DNA from: Cardiocondyla obscurior | Taxonomy: Eukaryota; Arthropoda; Insecta; Hymenoptera; Formicidae | NCBI RefSeq assembly: GCF_019399895.1 | Contig: NC_091888.1 | Location: forward strand, 2,202,501-2,266,500 | Direction: 5' to 3' | DNA: 64,000 nucleotides | Shown: piece by piece, positions 35,174 through 45,960 of the stretch | How the letters are laid out: each line of letters begins with the position of its first letter | Position numbering within the stretch: the first letter of the stretch is position 1 | Notes under the pieces: model-generated | The model's input: only the letters and a program-made list of their open reading frames with translations | Told to the model about the DNA's origin: nothing | The model's database searches: none | Made by a program: the position numbers and the translations under genes

Positions 35174-35790
35174 TGCTACCGCCGCGGGGCAGCACCTCGT
35201 GGCCGATCACCCCGGATCAATATTGATACGGTGTTCGATTATCGCCTGCGATTCTTGAAGGCGTTGCCGGCTGAGTGTCTCTCATTGTCTCATTTACAAT
35301 TCATAGATTATCTCGTGTGCATCGACGTGCAGTGTGCTTCTTTCTTAAAATCTTTACTCATCGTTCTGCTCATCTCTTTGTCTTCTCGTGCATACTCATC
35401 AAGATCATCCTCACCGTGTGCAACACGCGAAGAATCATCTGAAAGAACTCATCCGGCAGTACAAGGCGTGTTGAACCTCGTGCTCATTTAGTCTCTAGAC
35501 TTTGCAGCCTTTAGACGTAGTAATTAATATAATTGTGCGTGCAGTTTCAACTCATTGCGGACTCTAATCAGTAACCAAAAGACAGATCTCATAAACTACC
35601 GTAAAACTCATAAGTGAAACTCAGTGCGGATCTCATCTTGCGGCCACGTGCGTATCACGTTGTCTCCGAGTGACTCGTTAATCGAAGGACTAACAACCGC
35701 CCTCTCGACATATACAAAGATTCGGCCACGAACGCGTTGCCATTCCTACGGTAGCATAACTCATTTCATACTCGCAAAGTTATTTTTTAT
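35174..35790 (+). repeat. Dispersed 0.6 kb repeat, copy B
   Basis: Begins CTACCGCCGCGGGGCAGCAC and contains CATCGACGTGCAGTGTGCTT, AAGGCGTGTTGAACCTCGTG, TGCGGCCACGTGCGTATCAC and a TCGGCCACGAACGCGTTGCC tail, in the order of copies A, C and D. It is followed by a CACCCTGTATA MITE end at about 35830. Confidence 0.75.
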
Positions 35791-36235
35791 ACAATTTTTT
35801 TTTACAGAGACTATAATTGTTCTGCATCACCCTGTATAGAGGTTTTTCACTTTCCTCCATATATCTCAAAAACTGTTTAAAATATTAAAAACTGTTTAAT
35901 ACAACAAACAAAAGTTATTTTAATTGTTTAAACAATTTTTTTGCAAAAAAGTCATTTATTGGATGTACAGTGACCGGCAATAATGGCCTGACTCACTGCG
36001 GCGACGGCGGCTACCGCGCGTGAAGTGGGGTGGTGTGCGTGAGGCCTCACCGCGGATCGTGTACGTGAGGCGCGGAAAGCCGAAAGAAACGAGAGAACGG
36101 GGGAAAATTTGGAGAGAGGCGTTTTCGTGCTCCGTTCTGTTCGCGACCATGCGTGTGAGAGAGAACGCATGAGTGATCGCTAAGAAATTATTATAGGCGC
36201 ACCTTCGTTCTCTCGTTTGCACGCGTTCGTGTTTA

Positions 36236-36622
36236 TATAGAATGTCTGGTTGAGTAGTGAGCATTTTTTAGTTATAGATAAAACTCGAAAATACAAATTG
36301 GAAAGTCCTGTACCATTTGGCAAAATTCTCAATCGTTATTGAGAAAAAAATTAAAATGCATAAAATGTATAGGCATAAAAGCGACAAGGAAGCTGTGCGT
36401 AAGTGAGCGCGACAGACGACGGCGCCATTCTTAGCCATTCGCCTGTCGCGCTCACTCACGCACTGCTTCCTTGTCGCTCTTACGCCTATACATTTTATGC
36501 ATTTTAATTTTTTTCTCAATAACGATTGAGAATTTTACAAAATGGTACGGGACTTTCTTATTTGTATTTTCGAGTTCTATCTATAACTAAGAGATGCTCA
36601 CTACTCAACCAGACACCCTGAA
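36236..36622. mobile_element. Foldback MITE with GCGACAAGGAAGC core, copy 3
   Basis: The stem AATGTCTGGTTGAGTAGTGA pairs with the inverse ending AACCAGACACCCTGAAT. The core GCATAAAAGCGACAAGGAAG pairs with the inverse near 36470. It sits inside the left inverted repeat of the Tc1-like element; the counterpart at 38495 lacks it. Confidence 0.85.
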
Positions 36623-36786
36623 TGGGCGCGCAAGGATAGAAATAGATCGCAAGAGTACGCTATTAATTCTACCGTATACTTTAAGACATTTCGTGACTTT
36701 TGACAACCAAAATTAAATACTCGTGTTACTTATATTATAAATATATATTTTTACGTTACGTATAATTTAATTTTGGGATAACTTTT

Positions 36787-36925
36787 TGACAATTTAAAAT
36801 GCCGTTTTCTGTTTTGAGAAAGACAATTTGAAATGCCGTTTTCTGTCTTGAGAAAAACAATTTGAAATGCCGTTTTCTATCTTGAAAAAGATAATTTGAA
36901 ATAGCGCTGTCTTTAAAAAGACAAT
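36787..36925. repeat. 34-bp tandem repeat in left Tc1 inverted repeat
   Basis: About four units of GACAATTTGAAATGCCGTTT + TCTGTCTTGAGAAA. The right arm has one unit at about 38300-38340, so the array expanded in the left arm only. Confidence 0.85.
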
Positions 36926-37012
36926 TTAATAAATGCAATTGAATGTTCGTCGTATGAAAATTTTGTTGGCCCTGAAAAGGGCCGATTGTGGGCGAAGCTG
37001 CAGAACATTGAA

Positions 37013-38065
37013 TTAATAATCGGTCCAGTAACCGGACCGCTCGATCACTTGATTGAGTCGATTAGGTATCGAACTCATCAAGTTTGCGAGAAAATCTGGT
37101 CGAGCCCGAAGACCCTCCCAAACTTCTATCGCGTGATCGACTAACGCTGCTGTCGTCCTTTCGCTTCGTGGTTCCCAATGCTGAACCATTTGCACCCAGA
37201 CATTCTCTATAACATTCAGATCTGGCGAACGAGCTGGCCAGTCAAACAAGCAGATCTCCGGATGATTCCGAAACCATGCTTGTGTTTCATGTGATGTGTG
37301 CACTGCGGAATTATCTTGCACCAATCGGATAATTGACATGTCTTCTGCAGGGTAGATTGCGCGTACTGAAGGAAAAAGAACTTCTTCCAGTATGCAAATA
37401 TACTCTGTTAAGTTCATCCTCGTTGGAATGTGCACCAATTCTCCGATTGCAGTGCCAGATATCCACCTCCACATAGCACATGAAATTTTTCCACTTCGGT
37501 GAAGAGGCACAACATAGTTTGGATCCAACCGTTGATCCCTTGGACGCCACACGTGCGATCTGTGATCAGCGCACGATACGAAGACCTTTTCATCGGTCCA
37601 TATTGTGGTTTCACACTCCGCACAGCTCGTCACCAGATTTTGCAAAGCGAACGCGACGCGTTGGTCCCGATGATCCGGAGTCAGCGGGATTTTATGAGCT
37701 GGACGATAGCAATGATATCCGACTTCGTTTAAACGTCGCCGGGCAGTCCTGTTTGATACCGCGACGTCCGCTCTGTTGATCGCCTTTTGGACGCTGCCAA
37801 AAGGACGATCCGCAACAGCAGCGACGAGTGCCTCGTCCTCTTCTACTCTGGTGATACGAAGACGACGATTATGAGTGCGATGATTATGCAAAGCATGATC
37901 TCCGCTCTCATTGTATTGTCGTATCCATTGTCGAACAGCTTGTACAGAACACGGAATATCAGCAGCAATTTCTGCTACTGATTTTCCGGCCTGCCACTGT
38001 CTGATGATGCGACTTCGTACCTCAGAGCACAAAATTGAAGCCATTATTCGCAAGAAACTATTCAA
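37013..38065 (-). CDS. Intact Tc1-like DD35E transposase
   Basis: 350 residues with no stop or frameshift. The N-terminus carries a helix-turn-helix (VRSRIIRQWQAGKSVAEIAA...AVRQWIRQYN) followed by a second HTH-type region. The catalytic triad is Asp in TTIWTDEKVF, Asp in RLVQDNSAVHTS and Glu in SPDLNVIENVW. I count 35 residues between the second Asp and the Glu, versus 34 in classical Tc1, so DD35E. A second Met (MASILCSEVRS) is the alternative start. It cuts and pastes TA-flanked elements with matching CAGTGACCGG ends. It lies directly between the inner borders of the two inverted repeats. Likely still functional or recently so. Confidence 0.92.
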   Translation of the reverse strand: MNSFLRIMASILCSEVRSRIIRQWQAGKSVAEIAADIPCSVQAVRQWIRQYNESGDHALHNHRTHNRRLRITRVEEDEALVAAVADRPFGSVQKAINRADVAVSNRTARRRLNEVGYHCYRPAHKIPLTPDHRDQRVAFALQNLVTSCAECETTIWTDEKVFVSCADHRSHVWRPRDQRLDPNYVVPLHRSGKISCAMWRWISGTAIGELVHIPTRMNLTEYICILEEVLFPSVRAIYPAEDMSIIRLVQDNSAVHTSHETQAWFRNHPEICLFDWPARSPDLNVIENVWVQMVQHWEPRSERTTAALVDHAIEVWEGLRARPDFLANLMSSIPNRLNQVIERSGYWTDY

Positions 38066-38700
38066 TGTATATATCCGCGCACTGCTACGATACCACGAAA
38101 AGTAAAGCTCGAAGAAGAATCAACATATTCTCGACAATAATAAATGAAAATCGTGACAGGAACGTAACACACAGTTAGGCGGCTTTGCGCTATTTTAAAT
38201 TGTCCGATTATTAATTCGATGTTCCGCAGTTTCGCCCACAATCGGCCCTTTCCAGGGCCAACAAAATTTTCATACGACGAATATTTAATTGCATTTATTA
38301 AATTGTCTTTCTCAAGACAGAAAACGGCATTTCAAATTGTCAAAAAATTATCCCAAAATTAAATTATACGTAACGTAAAAAATATATTTATAATATAAGT
38401 AACACGAGTCTTTAATTTCGGTTGTCAAAAGTCGCGAAAAGTTTTAAAGTATACGCTAGAATTAATAGCGTACTTTTGTGATCTATTTCTATTTTTGCGC
38501 GCCCGTTTAAATATTAACGCATGCAAGCGAGAGAACGAAGGTGCGCCTATAATAATTTCTTAACGATCACTCATGCGTTCTCTCTCACATGCACGTTTGC
38601 GAACAGATCGGAGCACGAAAACGCCTTCTTCCAAATTTTCCCCTGTCCTTTTGCTTCTTTTGACGTTCCGCGCCTCACGTACGCAATTTGCGGTGAGGCC

Positions 38701-39084
38701 TGTGGGGACGATCCTCTGGCCCCGGTGGATCGTCCACCGAGATGCCGGTTGAGTCGGTATTTAGCGGGCCAAATAAAAGTCTTAATTATTTCAACTGACA
38801 TTTTAATTAATCAACTTAATTACTAGTTGGCTTGGCTAGAACCGAAAGCCTTAGAACACTTATACCGCTTGCCGAGAAAATAATTTTTCTACCACGTGTA
38901 CGTTCCTCTCTTGAGACTCGCAAGAGCAAGAATAATAGAATAGAGAACCGCTTGAGAAATATCTCAGGCGTTGGAGGAGAGAGCATATCGTTCACATGTT
39001 TTATGCAATGCGCGTGAGGGGAACCGCGCAGAGACGCTCAAGCGCAGGACCAAGCGCGGGTCCGTACATAGGCGCAGGCCTCCA
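38701..39084. mobile_element. Solo-LTR-like insertion in right Tc1 inverted repeat
   Basis: 384 bp starting TGTGGGGACGATCC and ending AGGCCTCCA (TG...CA). GGCC is present at 38697-38700 and 39085-39088, and the left-arm counterpart of the Tc1 element lacks the insert. AAATAAAAG near 38769 could be a polyadenylation signal. A 4-bp duplication fits Gypsy-type LTRs. No internal region, so a solo LTR. Confidence 0.65.
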
Positions 39085-39166
39085 GGCCTGACGCACACCA
39101 CCCCACCTCACGCGCGGTAGCCGCCGTCGCCGCAGTGAGTCAGGCCATTATTGCCGGTCACTGTAC

Positions 39167-39373
39167 TGTGCTAAATTTATTAAACTCGCAAACAACAAAA
39201 ATATTAGAAAAACCAAAAATTTCTTTACAATAAATTTTGTACGATAACAAAGTCGGGGATGAACCCGCGACTCACACAAGGCATGAATTATACAAAGGAA
39301 AATATATACTTGAATATTGAAAATAAATTTAAAACGAAAACCAAGAAATTTACCCCGGCTATAATCTAGCACA
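39167..39373. repeat. Short repeat with TGTGCTA...TAGCACA ends, copy 1
   Basis: Shares TGTGCTAAATTTATT, AAGTCGGGGATGAACCCGCG and ACCAAGAAATTTACCCCGGC with 42522-42764. The termini are short imperfect inverted repeats. The GGGTTCATCCCCG on the minus strand resembles a tRNA B box or a primer-binding region. Class uncertain (LTR piece or SINE-like). Confidence 0.55.
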
Positions 39374-39753
39374 AAGTAGTAGTTCGATACGGAACTGAAC
39401 TCAGCCGCCGCTGTTCAACGGATCTTACAACGACAAGGCATATCTTAACACGACACAAACGATACGACATACGGAAATAACGACACGAGAAGAGAATAAC
39501 GACACGAGAAGGAAGTAACGACACGTGTTAGCAATAACTCAAATGCTCGCCCTGCCTAATCGCAACGCAATTACTAAATGCACGCGCATTACATTGTTTC
39601 GCAACGCAATCCATTTTCAAACGCACGCAAAAGAAATAACTAAAAAATGCCGAAAATGCTCGGAACGCAATTCGATACGGAACAGGCCTCGCGACGCTCT
39701 ATACAAAAACGCAGATACCGAAATGTTCAAGATTTGAAGTTAGTAATTAATTA
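39374..39753. other. Low-complexity AACGACACGAGAAG-type sequence
   Basis: Contains imperfect repeats AACGACACGAGAAGAGAATA / AACGACACGAGAAGGAAGT at 39478-39520. No gene was seen. Confidence 0.5.
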
Positions 39754-40390
39754 TGTCACTGCCGCGGGGGCAGCACCTCGTGGCTGATCACTGGCGACGG
39801 ATCGATATCGATCTGTCGTCCGATAATCGCCTCCGATTCTCGAAGGCGTTGTCGGTTCGAGGCTTATCAGTGTTCGTCTAGCCGTGCTAAGCATCACCTC
39901 GTGTGCAACAACGTGCAGTGTGCTTTTCTCACAATTCTTACTGATCGTGCTACTCATCATTCAACTCATCGTTCAACTCATCGCCTTGTCTCCAGTACAA
40001 CTCATTTAGATCATTTTCGCAGTGTGCAACACGCCAAGAATCTTCTGGAAGACATCACCCTGCAGCACGAGGCGTGTTGAACTTTGTGCTCAGTAGCTGA
40101 TCACATCTCGCAACGTGTGAACTCACGATTAATATAATTGTGACTCATTGTTTAAACTCAGTGCGAGTTCTCAAGAACAGTTAAACAGACAGATATCAAT
40201 TTAAAGACTAACTCAAGCGTGAAACTCATTTATAAATTCTGTGCGGATCTCATCTACCGGCCACGTGTTCAACGCGTGTCTCCGCGTAACTCGCATATTC
40301 GAAGGACTAACACCCGCCTTTTCGCGTTAAATAAACCGGCCACGACCGCGTAACATCCCCGCGGCGTTAATTGTAAAATCTCATTTTGTA
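39754..40390 (+). repeat. Dispersed 0.6 kb repeat, copy C
   Basis: Begins CACTGCCGCGGGGGCAGCAC, then AAGGCGTTGTCGGTTCGAGG, ACAACGTGCAGTGTGCTTTT, GAGGCGTGTTGAACTTTGTG and CGGCCACGACCGCG in the same order as the other copies. Confidence 0.75.
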
Positions 40391-40977
40391 ATACTCATTT
40401 GTATACATTTAGAACTCATTTTTAAACAATTACGTTTTTTTAATTTTGTGTTTTATGCGTTTTTAATTTTTTATTGTCTGAATATTTTTATATTTGTTAC
40501 GGTTATTAAAGTTTGGATTTTTTATTTTTATGAGTTTAATTATAAGGTATGTTGTGAGTATGAGTGATTGTTTACATTTTTTTACGTTTTTTAAATTTGG
40601 TAGCCTTTAATGCTTAAAACATTTTTATATTTACATATTATGTTTTCAAATACTTTTAGAACTTTTGTGTTTTTTTACTTTTGGAACTTTAAGGTTTACT
40701 GTAAGTGCAAATCATTTTTATTATTTAATAAAAAACTTTATTAAATAAATTTTTTATTAATTTTTCTTTTACTTCAAATCTAAAAATTATTGTGCATTTT
40801 ATAAAATTAAAATTATTAAAATATTTATACTGGAACGTTCATAAGTTTTTATATATCTTTATTTCATGATAATGCTGTTCCATAAAAAAAATTCATATAA
40901 GTGTTAAACTTTTGGACTACAGATGATAAAAATGCTTTCGTTTTCTTATAAACATTTTTGCTTAATATAATTTTGTA
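40391..40977. other. AT-rich sequence
   Basis: Nearly pure AT-rich DNA with T runs. No gene or repeat ends were recognised. Confidence 0.6.
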
Positions 40978-41139
40978 GCAACGCGTGCTCATAGCTGTAA
41001 AAATAGTTATAGGTAGAACTCCCCGCATAGATGATGATGGTACATACCCCGTCGATAACAGACTACATGTGCATCCGCAAACAGAGATTTGCGTTTATCG
41101 ACGACAATTTGCCCGCCGTGAAAAAAGCACGGTCAAATT
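40978..41139 (+). other. Possible orphan exon
   Basis: Open stretch flanked by an acceptor-like TTTTGTAG at 40978 and a donor-like AAAA|GTAAGT at about 41139. The peptide includes VKIVIGRTPRIDDDGTYPVD and LHVHPQTEICVYRRQFARR. Composition contrasts with the AT-rich surroundings. Not recognised. Confidence 0.25.
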
Positions 41140-41759
41140 TAAAAGTAAGTTTTTTTATTTATTATATAAATATATAATGTTTTAGTGGTTAACGCAGAGG
41201 GTGTCGGTGTGAGGGGCTTGTTGATACGCGACGCAGAGGGGATCGGTATAAGAGGCTTGCTGACACACGAGTTCCAATTCTTGGGGGCAATGAGCAAGGT
41301 GCGGGGACGAAGGAAGGATCTACAGTGAGAGAAATGTTTAAAGAGGAAAATCAGTGGCGTGGATTTATATGAAGAGAAAAAAGGAGAGAAGGCCAATCAG
41401 TCGTATTCGCAATTTCCCGTCTGTACGCTAGATAGATTCCCCCCCTCCCCGCGCTCCTCTCGTCTTAGGTTCTTCCTTCGTTCCGGCACCCCGCTCATTG
41501 CCTCATAGATTAGAATCTGTGATTATTCCCTACTCACATAGGTATATATACGTTTCATTAGCAAAAAAATCTTAAATTGATTGTCAAAACTCTTTTTCAA
41601 CTTTTGCCGCATTTTTAACGTCACGACGTAATACATATTGTACTCAATTTTTGTTGCATTTATGAAAGCATTAAGTGATACGACATATTCTAGTAGAATA
41701 TTATCAGCATTTTGGCGACATAATATGCAGCACATAAATTGCAAAAAATGCTGTGTTAA
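41140..41759. other. Mixed sequence, no gene recognised
   Basis: 41180-41300 has two diverged GACGCAGAGGG...GGCTTGYTGA repeats; 41430-41475 is C-rich; the rest is AT-rich. Confidence 0.5.
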
Positions 41760-41799
41760 ATTTTGCTGAGTAAATAATATGAAAACATCTTACACTACA

Positions 41800-41960
41800 A
41801 AATGTGGTCATTGTCAGAGGAATAATCCTTCCTGCGGAGATATGAAATGGCTCAGCTGCTCGTGTCATTAATAAAATAAGATTTCTCGCTTGTTTTGATT
41901 CCAGTTTGTACCACTCAAGATCATGTATGGCACGATTTATTGCTTCACACTTAATACGTA
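41800..41960 (-). pseudogene. Insect odorant receptor, single-exon fragment
   Basis: The translated minus strand reads INRAIHDLEWYKLESKQARN followed by MTRAAEPFHISAGRIIPLTM and TTFCS, then a donor-like T|GTAAGA at about 41800. The WY-x-L...LLLM-R...P-x-x-I-SAG-x-x-PL-x-x-x-TF pattern is the signature of the penultimate region of insect 7-transmembrane odorant receptors. No other exon is recognisable in the flanks, so this is an orphan exon or pseudogene remnant. It is the best clue to an insect, probably ant, host. Confidence 0.7.
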
Positions 41961-42521
41961 CACATAATAACATAAAAATTCTACAATAATTCAATCTATA
42001 TGTTTGTAATTTAAAAAATTGACAATTTATTGGGATGTTGAATAAGTTTTTGCTCTTTTTTTTTGTAAAAATTAATACTATATTTAAAAAAATTAGTGTA
42101 GCATTGTGATCAGTACTTAGGGTCCGTTCTCCGGACCGGAGGTGAAGTTGGCAGGTAAATATAAAAAAATAAACTTTTTGTAGAATTATTTATCTTTTTT
42201 ATTGGCGCATTTCTTCTGTACAACGTAAAGTTAAGGATTTCATGAGATCATACAAACACAGAGAATACGTACCTTAGGCAATGCAAATGCTTTCTGCCCG
42301 CGAGCGGCTCGCGGAGCGCTGTTAATATACCCTGCTCTTGCTAAGTTGAAAACTGTAGCAATTAGCTGAATTGTGGGTGGCAACCCCGAGAGTCTAGAAT
42401 CATCGCAACTGACTGAAAATTCTTTGGTGGCCTGATCGGTGAGCTGCTGCAAATTTGGCGGTTTTATGTTGTGCGTGCAGAAACTCTTCTGGTTATATCT
42501 GAACCTTTTGTTGCTAGGGAC
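41961..42521. other. AT-rich sequence, no gene recognised
   Basis: 42120-42145 contains GTCCGTTCTCCGGACCGGA, a small hairpin. Otherwise no structure was recognised. Confidence 0.5.
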
Positions 42522-42764
42522 TGTGCTAAATTTATTTAATTTATAACAAAAGAAAAATTATAAAAATCAAAAATTACTTTACAAAAAAAATAAATTGAAC
42601 GTTACCGAAGTCGGGGATGAACCTGCGACTCATACAAGGAATGCAATAACAAAAGAAAATAAAAGGTAATTTGAGGACCGAAATGTACCTCGTGACTATA
42701 CCAAAAATACAAAAGAATTTACTAATGGAAACCAAGAAATTCACCCCAGCTACAATTTAGCACA
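42522..42764. repeat. Short repeat with TGTGCTA...TAGCACA ends, copy 2
   Basis: Second copy of the 39167-39373 repeat: same start, same GTCGGGGATGAACCTGCGAC block and same CAATTTAGCACA end. Similarity continues weakly to the right (TTCGAAACG). Confidence 0.55.
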
Positions 42765-42861
42765 AAGTAATTCTGTTCGAAACGAAAAAGGAAAATACGC
42801 ATACGGTTCGAAAGAAGGGAAACGCAACGCAAAACGGCACGCGAAAGAAAAAACTCAACGC

Positions 42862-42968
42862 AAAACGGAACGCGAGAGAGATACGCAACGCAACGGAACG
42901 CGAGAGAGATACGCAACGCAACGGAACGCGAGAGAGATACGCAACGCAACGGAACGCGAGAGAGATAG
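42862..42968. repeat. 28-bp tandem repeat
   Basis: About four units of ACGCAACGCAACGGAACGCG + AGAGAGAT. The CGCAACG theme continues with lower order from 42810. Confidence 0.9.
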
Positions 42969-43907
42969 TATGGGCTGCCGACATACGGCGATACAATGCC
43001 CACTTCCCGGTACCCCACCGAGAACGGATCGGCTTCCGAACTTTCCTTACACGTGCGTAGACGTGTCGCGGCACTCGCGAATTCCTGTTCGAACCCTCCC
43101 TTTCACCCCAGGGCTCAACGCTACACGCTCGCAAATACTCGCCGCACGCCGTCTTCCCGTGATGGCTGCGACTCGACGTCCCACGTCGCGATGAACACGG
43201 CACTCCGCCGATTACAGCTTTTCCCCTCGGTGGCTGAATACACTCGGAGAGCCGGTATGGTCCCACGGCGCGGCGGAATCCGTCGACGCCGTCCTCAAAT
43301 CCGCTCTGATGCGGTACTCACGCCGGCACCCCGTGCCGGTCACGTGATCGGTGGGTGATCGGCAGCTCCTCGCCGCTTTTCCCCCAAAATATCCGTGGCT
43401 TAGAATTGCCAGCCCCTGGCCGGAACCTGTTTATTAAAACGTAATTAATTTTACGATACCGGGCGACTTCTGGCCCTTCGTCACAAAACGGCACTCACGA
43501 TACGGCACGTGAAAACCGCGTGCTCAACAGCTCGCCGGTCGCTCTCCCTCGTCGTCAGTCCCGCCGGGCGGAAAATTCATGGAAGACTCGCTCGGCGAAA
43601 TCACTCAAGCTCTTCACGGGCGGAAAATTCATGGGAGACGTCTTCCCTGTCGGCGACAACCTCTGCACCACTTCGTCGTCGGTCCCGTCGGGCGGAGTTC
43701 GGCACCTCGGTCTCTGTGCGACTACGGCGAGACTCGCGAACGGGCCCGTTGCCAGGCCAACCGCGCCGACGCAATACCTCATTACGGTGTCGGTACCGCC
43801 AATTTTCGCGAGTCGGTAAATAGCCAGGTCGGTAATCCGACACCGAGACCGCGAGATAACGCAGTTTTACGTTACAGGGCTCGGAATATAACATTAGTAA
43901 AAACCCT
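42969..43907. other. GC-rich sequence of unknown nature
   Basis: Noticeably GC-richer than its surroundings, with many overlapping frames on both strands and none convincing. Repeated GGGCGGAAAATTCATGG occurs at about 43566 and 43619. Possibly an LTR or leader of an unrecognised retroelement. Confidence 0.4.
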
Positions 43908-43919
43908 GTCACTAAAAGT

Positions 43920-44335
43920 ATTGTCCATCTCTAGCTACTACTTTTTCACATTGTTCTGGCAGCATTTCAATTCCACGTCGAACAAACAACAGGTTTTTCT
44001 TAAGCTATCCAAGAGTCGATTTATTTTATGGCATCTTTTTAAGAATCGTAGTTCTGCTCAGCCATGTCATGGGGCCATCGATCGGAACATGTGATAATCA
44101 AAAGGTGTAATATTTGGTGAATATGGTGAATAAGATAAGATTTCCCATTTAAGCGTGTCCAAGTAGATTTTCACCGCTTTTGAAACATGTGGCCAAGTGT
44201 TGTTATGCTGCATAATTACTTTGTTGTGTTTCTGTTTGTATAGTCGCTGTTTTTCCCTCAATGTTCGGTTCAAATGCATCAATTGTAGTTGGAAGTGATC
44301 TATCGTAATGATTTCATTCGGTTTGTGACAAAGCG
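43920..44335 (-). pseudogene. Mariner transposase C-terminal fragment
   Basis: Minus strand reads IITIDHFQLQLMHLNRTLRE, HNKVIMQHNNTWPHVSKAVK, WEILSYSPYSPNITPFDYHM and, after stops, a C-terminal stretch. It matches mariner transposases; the second catalytic Asp position is Asn here (HNN) and the third Asp is kept (FDYHMF). The N-terminal half is missing. TGTCACTAAAAG occurs as a direct repeat at 43908-43919 and 44344-44355, bracketing the fragment. Confidence 0.75.
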
Positions 44336-44355
44336 TGTGCCTTTGTCACTAAAAG

Positions 44356-45529
44356 CGACCATTGACCCTAGGCGGCATAAGGCTACCTCAAGTAGTTCCT
44401 CGGGCGATCATCGGCTCGAGCGGTGCAAGGCGCACCAAAGTAAATTTGTCGGGCGGTCATCAGCCCGACGACGGCGCGCGCCGTAAAGTTGGGAGTAGGA
44501 GCTCCCCCATTCTCATCTCGGTGACTATATAAGCCGAGCCCGCAGTCAAGCGGATACTTTATCCAAATCCGATCTTCGACCCAAACACGTCCTCCAGATC
44601 CTAAGACTTCGGGTGCTCCCGACTCGAATCCGAACGCTTCCGGTGAGAGCTCCGCTACCTTGGGTGCTCCCAAGATAGACCGTAACCTCCAGTTTCTCGG
44701 GACCTCGGGCGCTTCCGAGGCCCTGCTATACCCGTGGCCGGATACCACCGGTCGCCGACGCACTCAGATACTACAGGTCGTCGAAATCCCCCGGGCGGAC
44801 GCTCCCGTCCGGGTCTTGAATCCGCCGTACGGCAGTCAGCCGTCGACACCGCCGCGGTTGGACGCCGACCGCCGCTGTCTCTCAGGGCACTCGGTGCCAC
44901 CGTGATCTTCTAAACAAGCGTTTTCGTCCAGGTCTTTGGATCCTAGGTGCAACCGTCAGACGCCGACACTGCTGCGGTCGGGCGCTCCCGACCGCCGTCT
45001 TTCCGATCGCTCCGGGCAATCGTGGGTTCCACCGGTGGGCACCACCGTCGGTTTAGATCGGATAAACAACGATCGAGTCACCGTCACCAACACGTCGATC
45101 CGCAGTCAGGCACTCTGAACTGCCGCTCAACGCACTTGGGGTATCGTGTCCTTTTCCCAAGATTTATAATGTTATCTACTGCACTGTGAGTTCCTCTACA
45201 TGGCCGACTTATCTTACGCAACTCTCGTGTCCCGGCTCGCGCCTTCGCGAATTCTGGCTCCGACGAGCCTAACTCTGGCACCCAGCGACGCGCTACGTCG
45301 CCACCATTACAGGTTTGAGCAGCTTATTGTAAACTACACTCACCCGATCCCACCAAATACAGAGCAGAAGTTTAGTACTATTGATATTTGGTTTTGGGTG
45401 CGTTCGGATAGACGCTACCAATTCTATCAACGCAAACGCTACCATCACTGGTCATAAAGCCAACAGCGTGATAGCGATAGCAAATTTCGTAAACGGTATT
45501 AGCGTAGTGTAGCGCAACAAGGTAACATC
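44356..45529. other. GC-rich region with a TATA-box-like motif
   Basis: GGTGACTATATAAGCCGAGC at about 44519 resembles a TATA promoter of an LTR; CGGTCGTCGACGC-type and CCGACCGCCG repeats follow. No LTR termini or protein were recognised. Confidence 0.35.
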
Positions 45530-45570
45530 AGTTGTGCATGCGTTCCGGAGTTTAAATTATAACCTTATTT

Positions 45571-45960
45571 ATACAGGGTGTTTCTGATCAGTGGATTTTA
45601 CCGTAAATGGTAGATAGAACTGATCGAAACAAGACAAAAAGTCCTTTACTATTTTGAAAAATTTTCAATAGTTTTTGAAAAAAAAATTAAAATATATAAA
45701 ATATATAGACGTAAGAGCGACAAGGAAGCTGCGCGTGAGTAAGCGCGACAGACGACAGCGCTATTTCTACTCATTCGCCTGTCGCGCTCACTTACACGCA
45801 GCTTCCTTGTCGCTCTTACGTCTATATATTTTATATATTTTAATTTTTTTCTCGAAAACTATTGAGAGTTTTTCAAAATGGTAAAGGATTTTTTGTCTTG
45901 TTTCGATTAGTTCTACCTACCATTTACGGTAAAGTCCACTGATCAGAAACACCCTGTATA
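45571..45960. mobile_element. Foldback MITE with GCGACAAGGAAGC core, copy 4
   Basis: Ends ATACAGGGTGTTTCTGATCA and the inverse ...CACCCTGTATA. Core GTAAGAGCGACAAGGAAGCT and its inverse at 45720-45830. The inverted symmetry continues about 41 bp outside both ends (45530-45570 with 45961-46002, AGTTGTGCATGCGTTCCGGA), so the MITE is the centre of a larger palindrome. Confidence 0.85.

Larger units (their letters stand above)
35968..39163. mobile_element. Tc1-like transposon with very long inverted repeats
   Basis: Ends CAGTGACCGGCAATAATGGC and its inverse; TA duplicated at 35966-35967 and 39164-39165. The inverted repeats extend from the ends to about 37020 and 38205, directly bordering the transposase gene. 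Without their insertions each arm is roughly 0.6 kb. The left arm carries a MITE (36236-36622) and a small expansion (36787-36925); the right arm carries a solo LTR (38701-39084). A short derivative sits at 17413-17978. Confidence 0.92.

Noticed and set aside
39200..42700. GGGGATGAACCCGCGACTC as a tRNA gene
   Set aside because: Only a B-box-like stretch is present; no cloverleaf, and it belongs to a repeat found twice.
42969..45281. Many 60-170 codon frames in GC-rich DNA on both strands
   Set aside because: They overlap each other in several frames, lack motifs and match expectations for GC-rich non-coding sequence.
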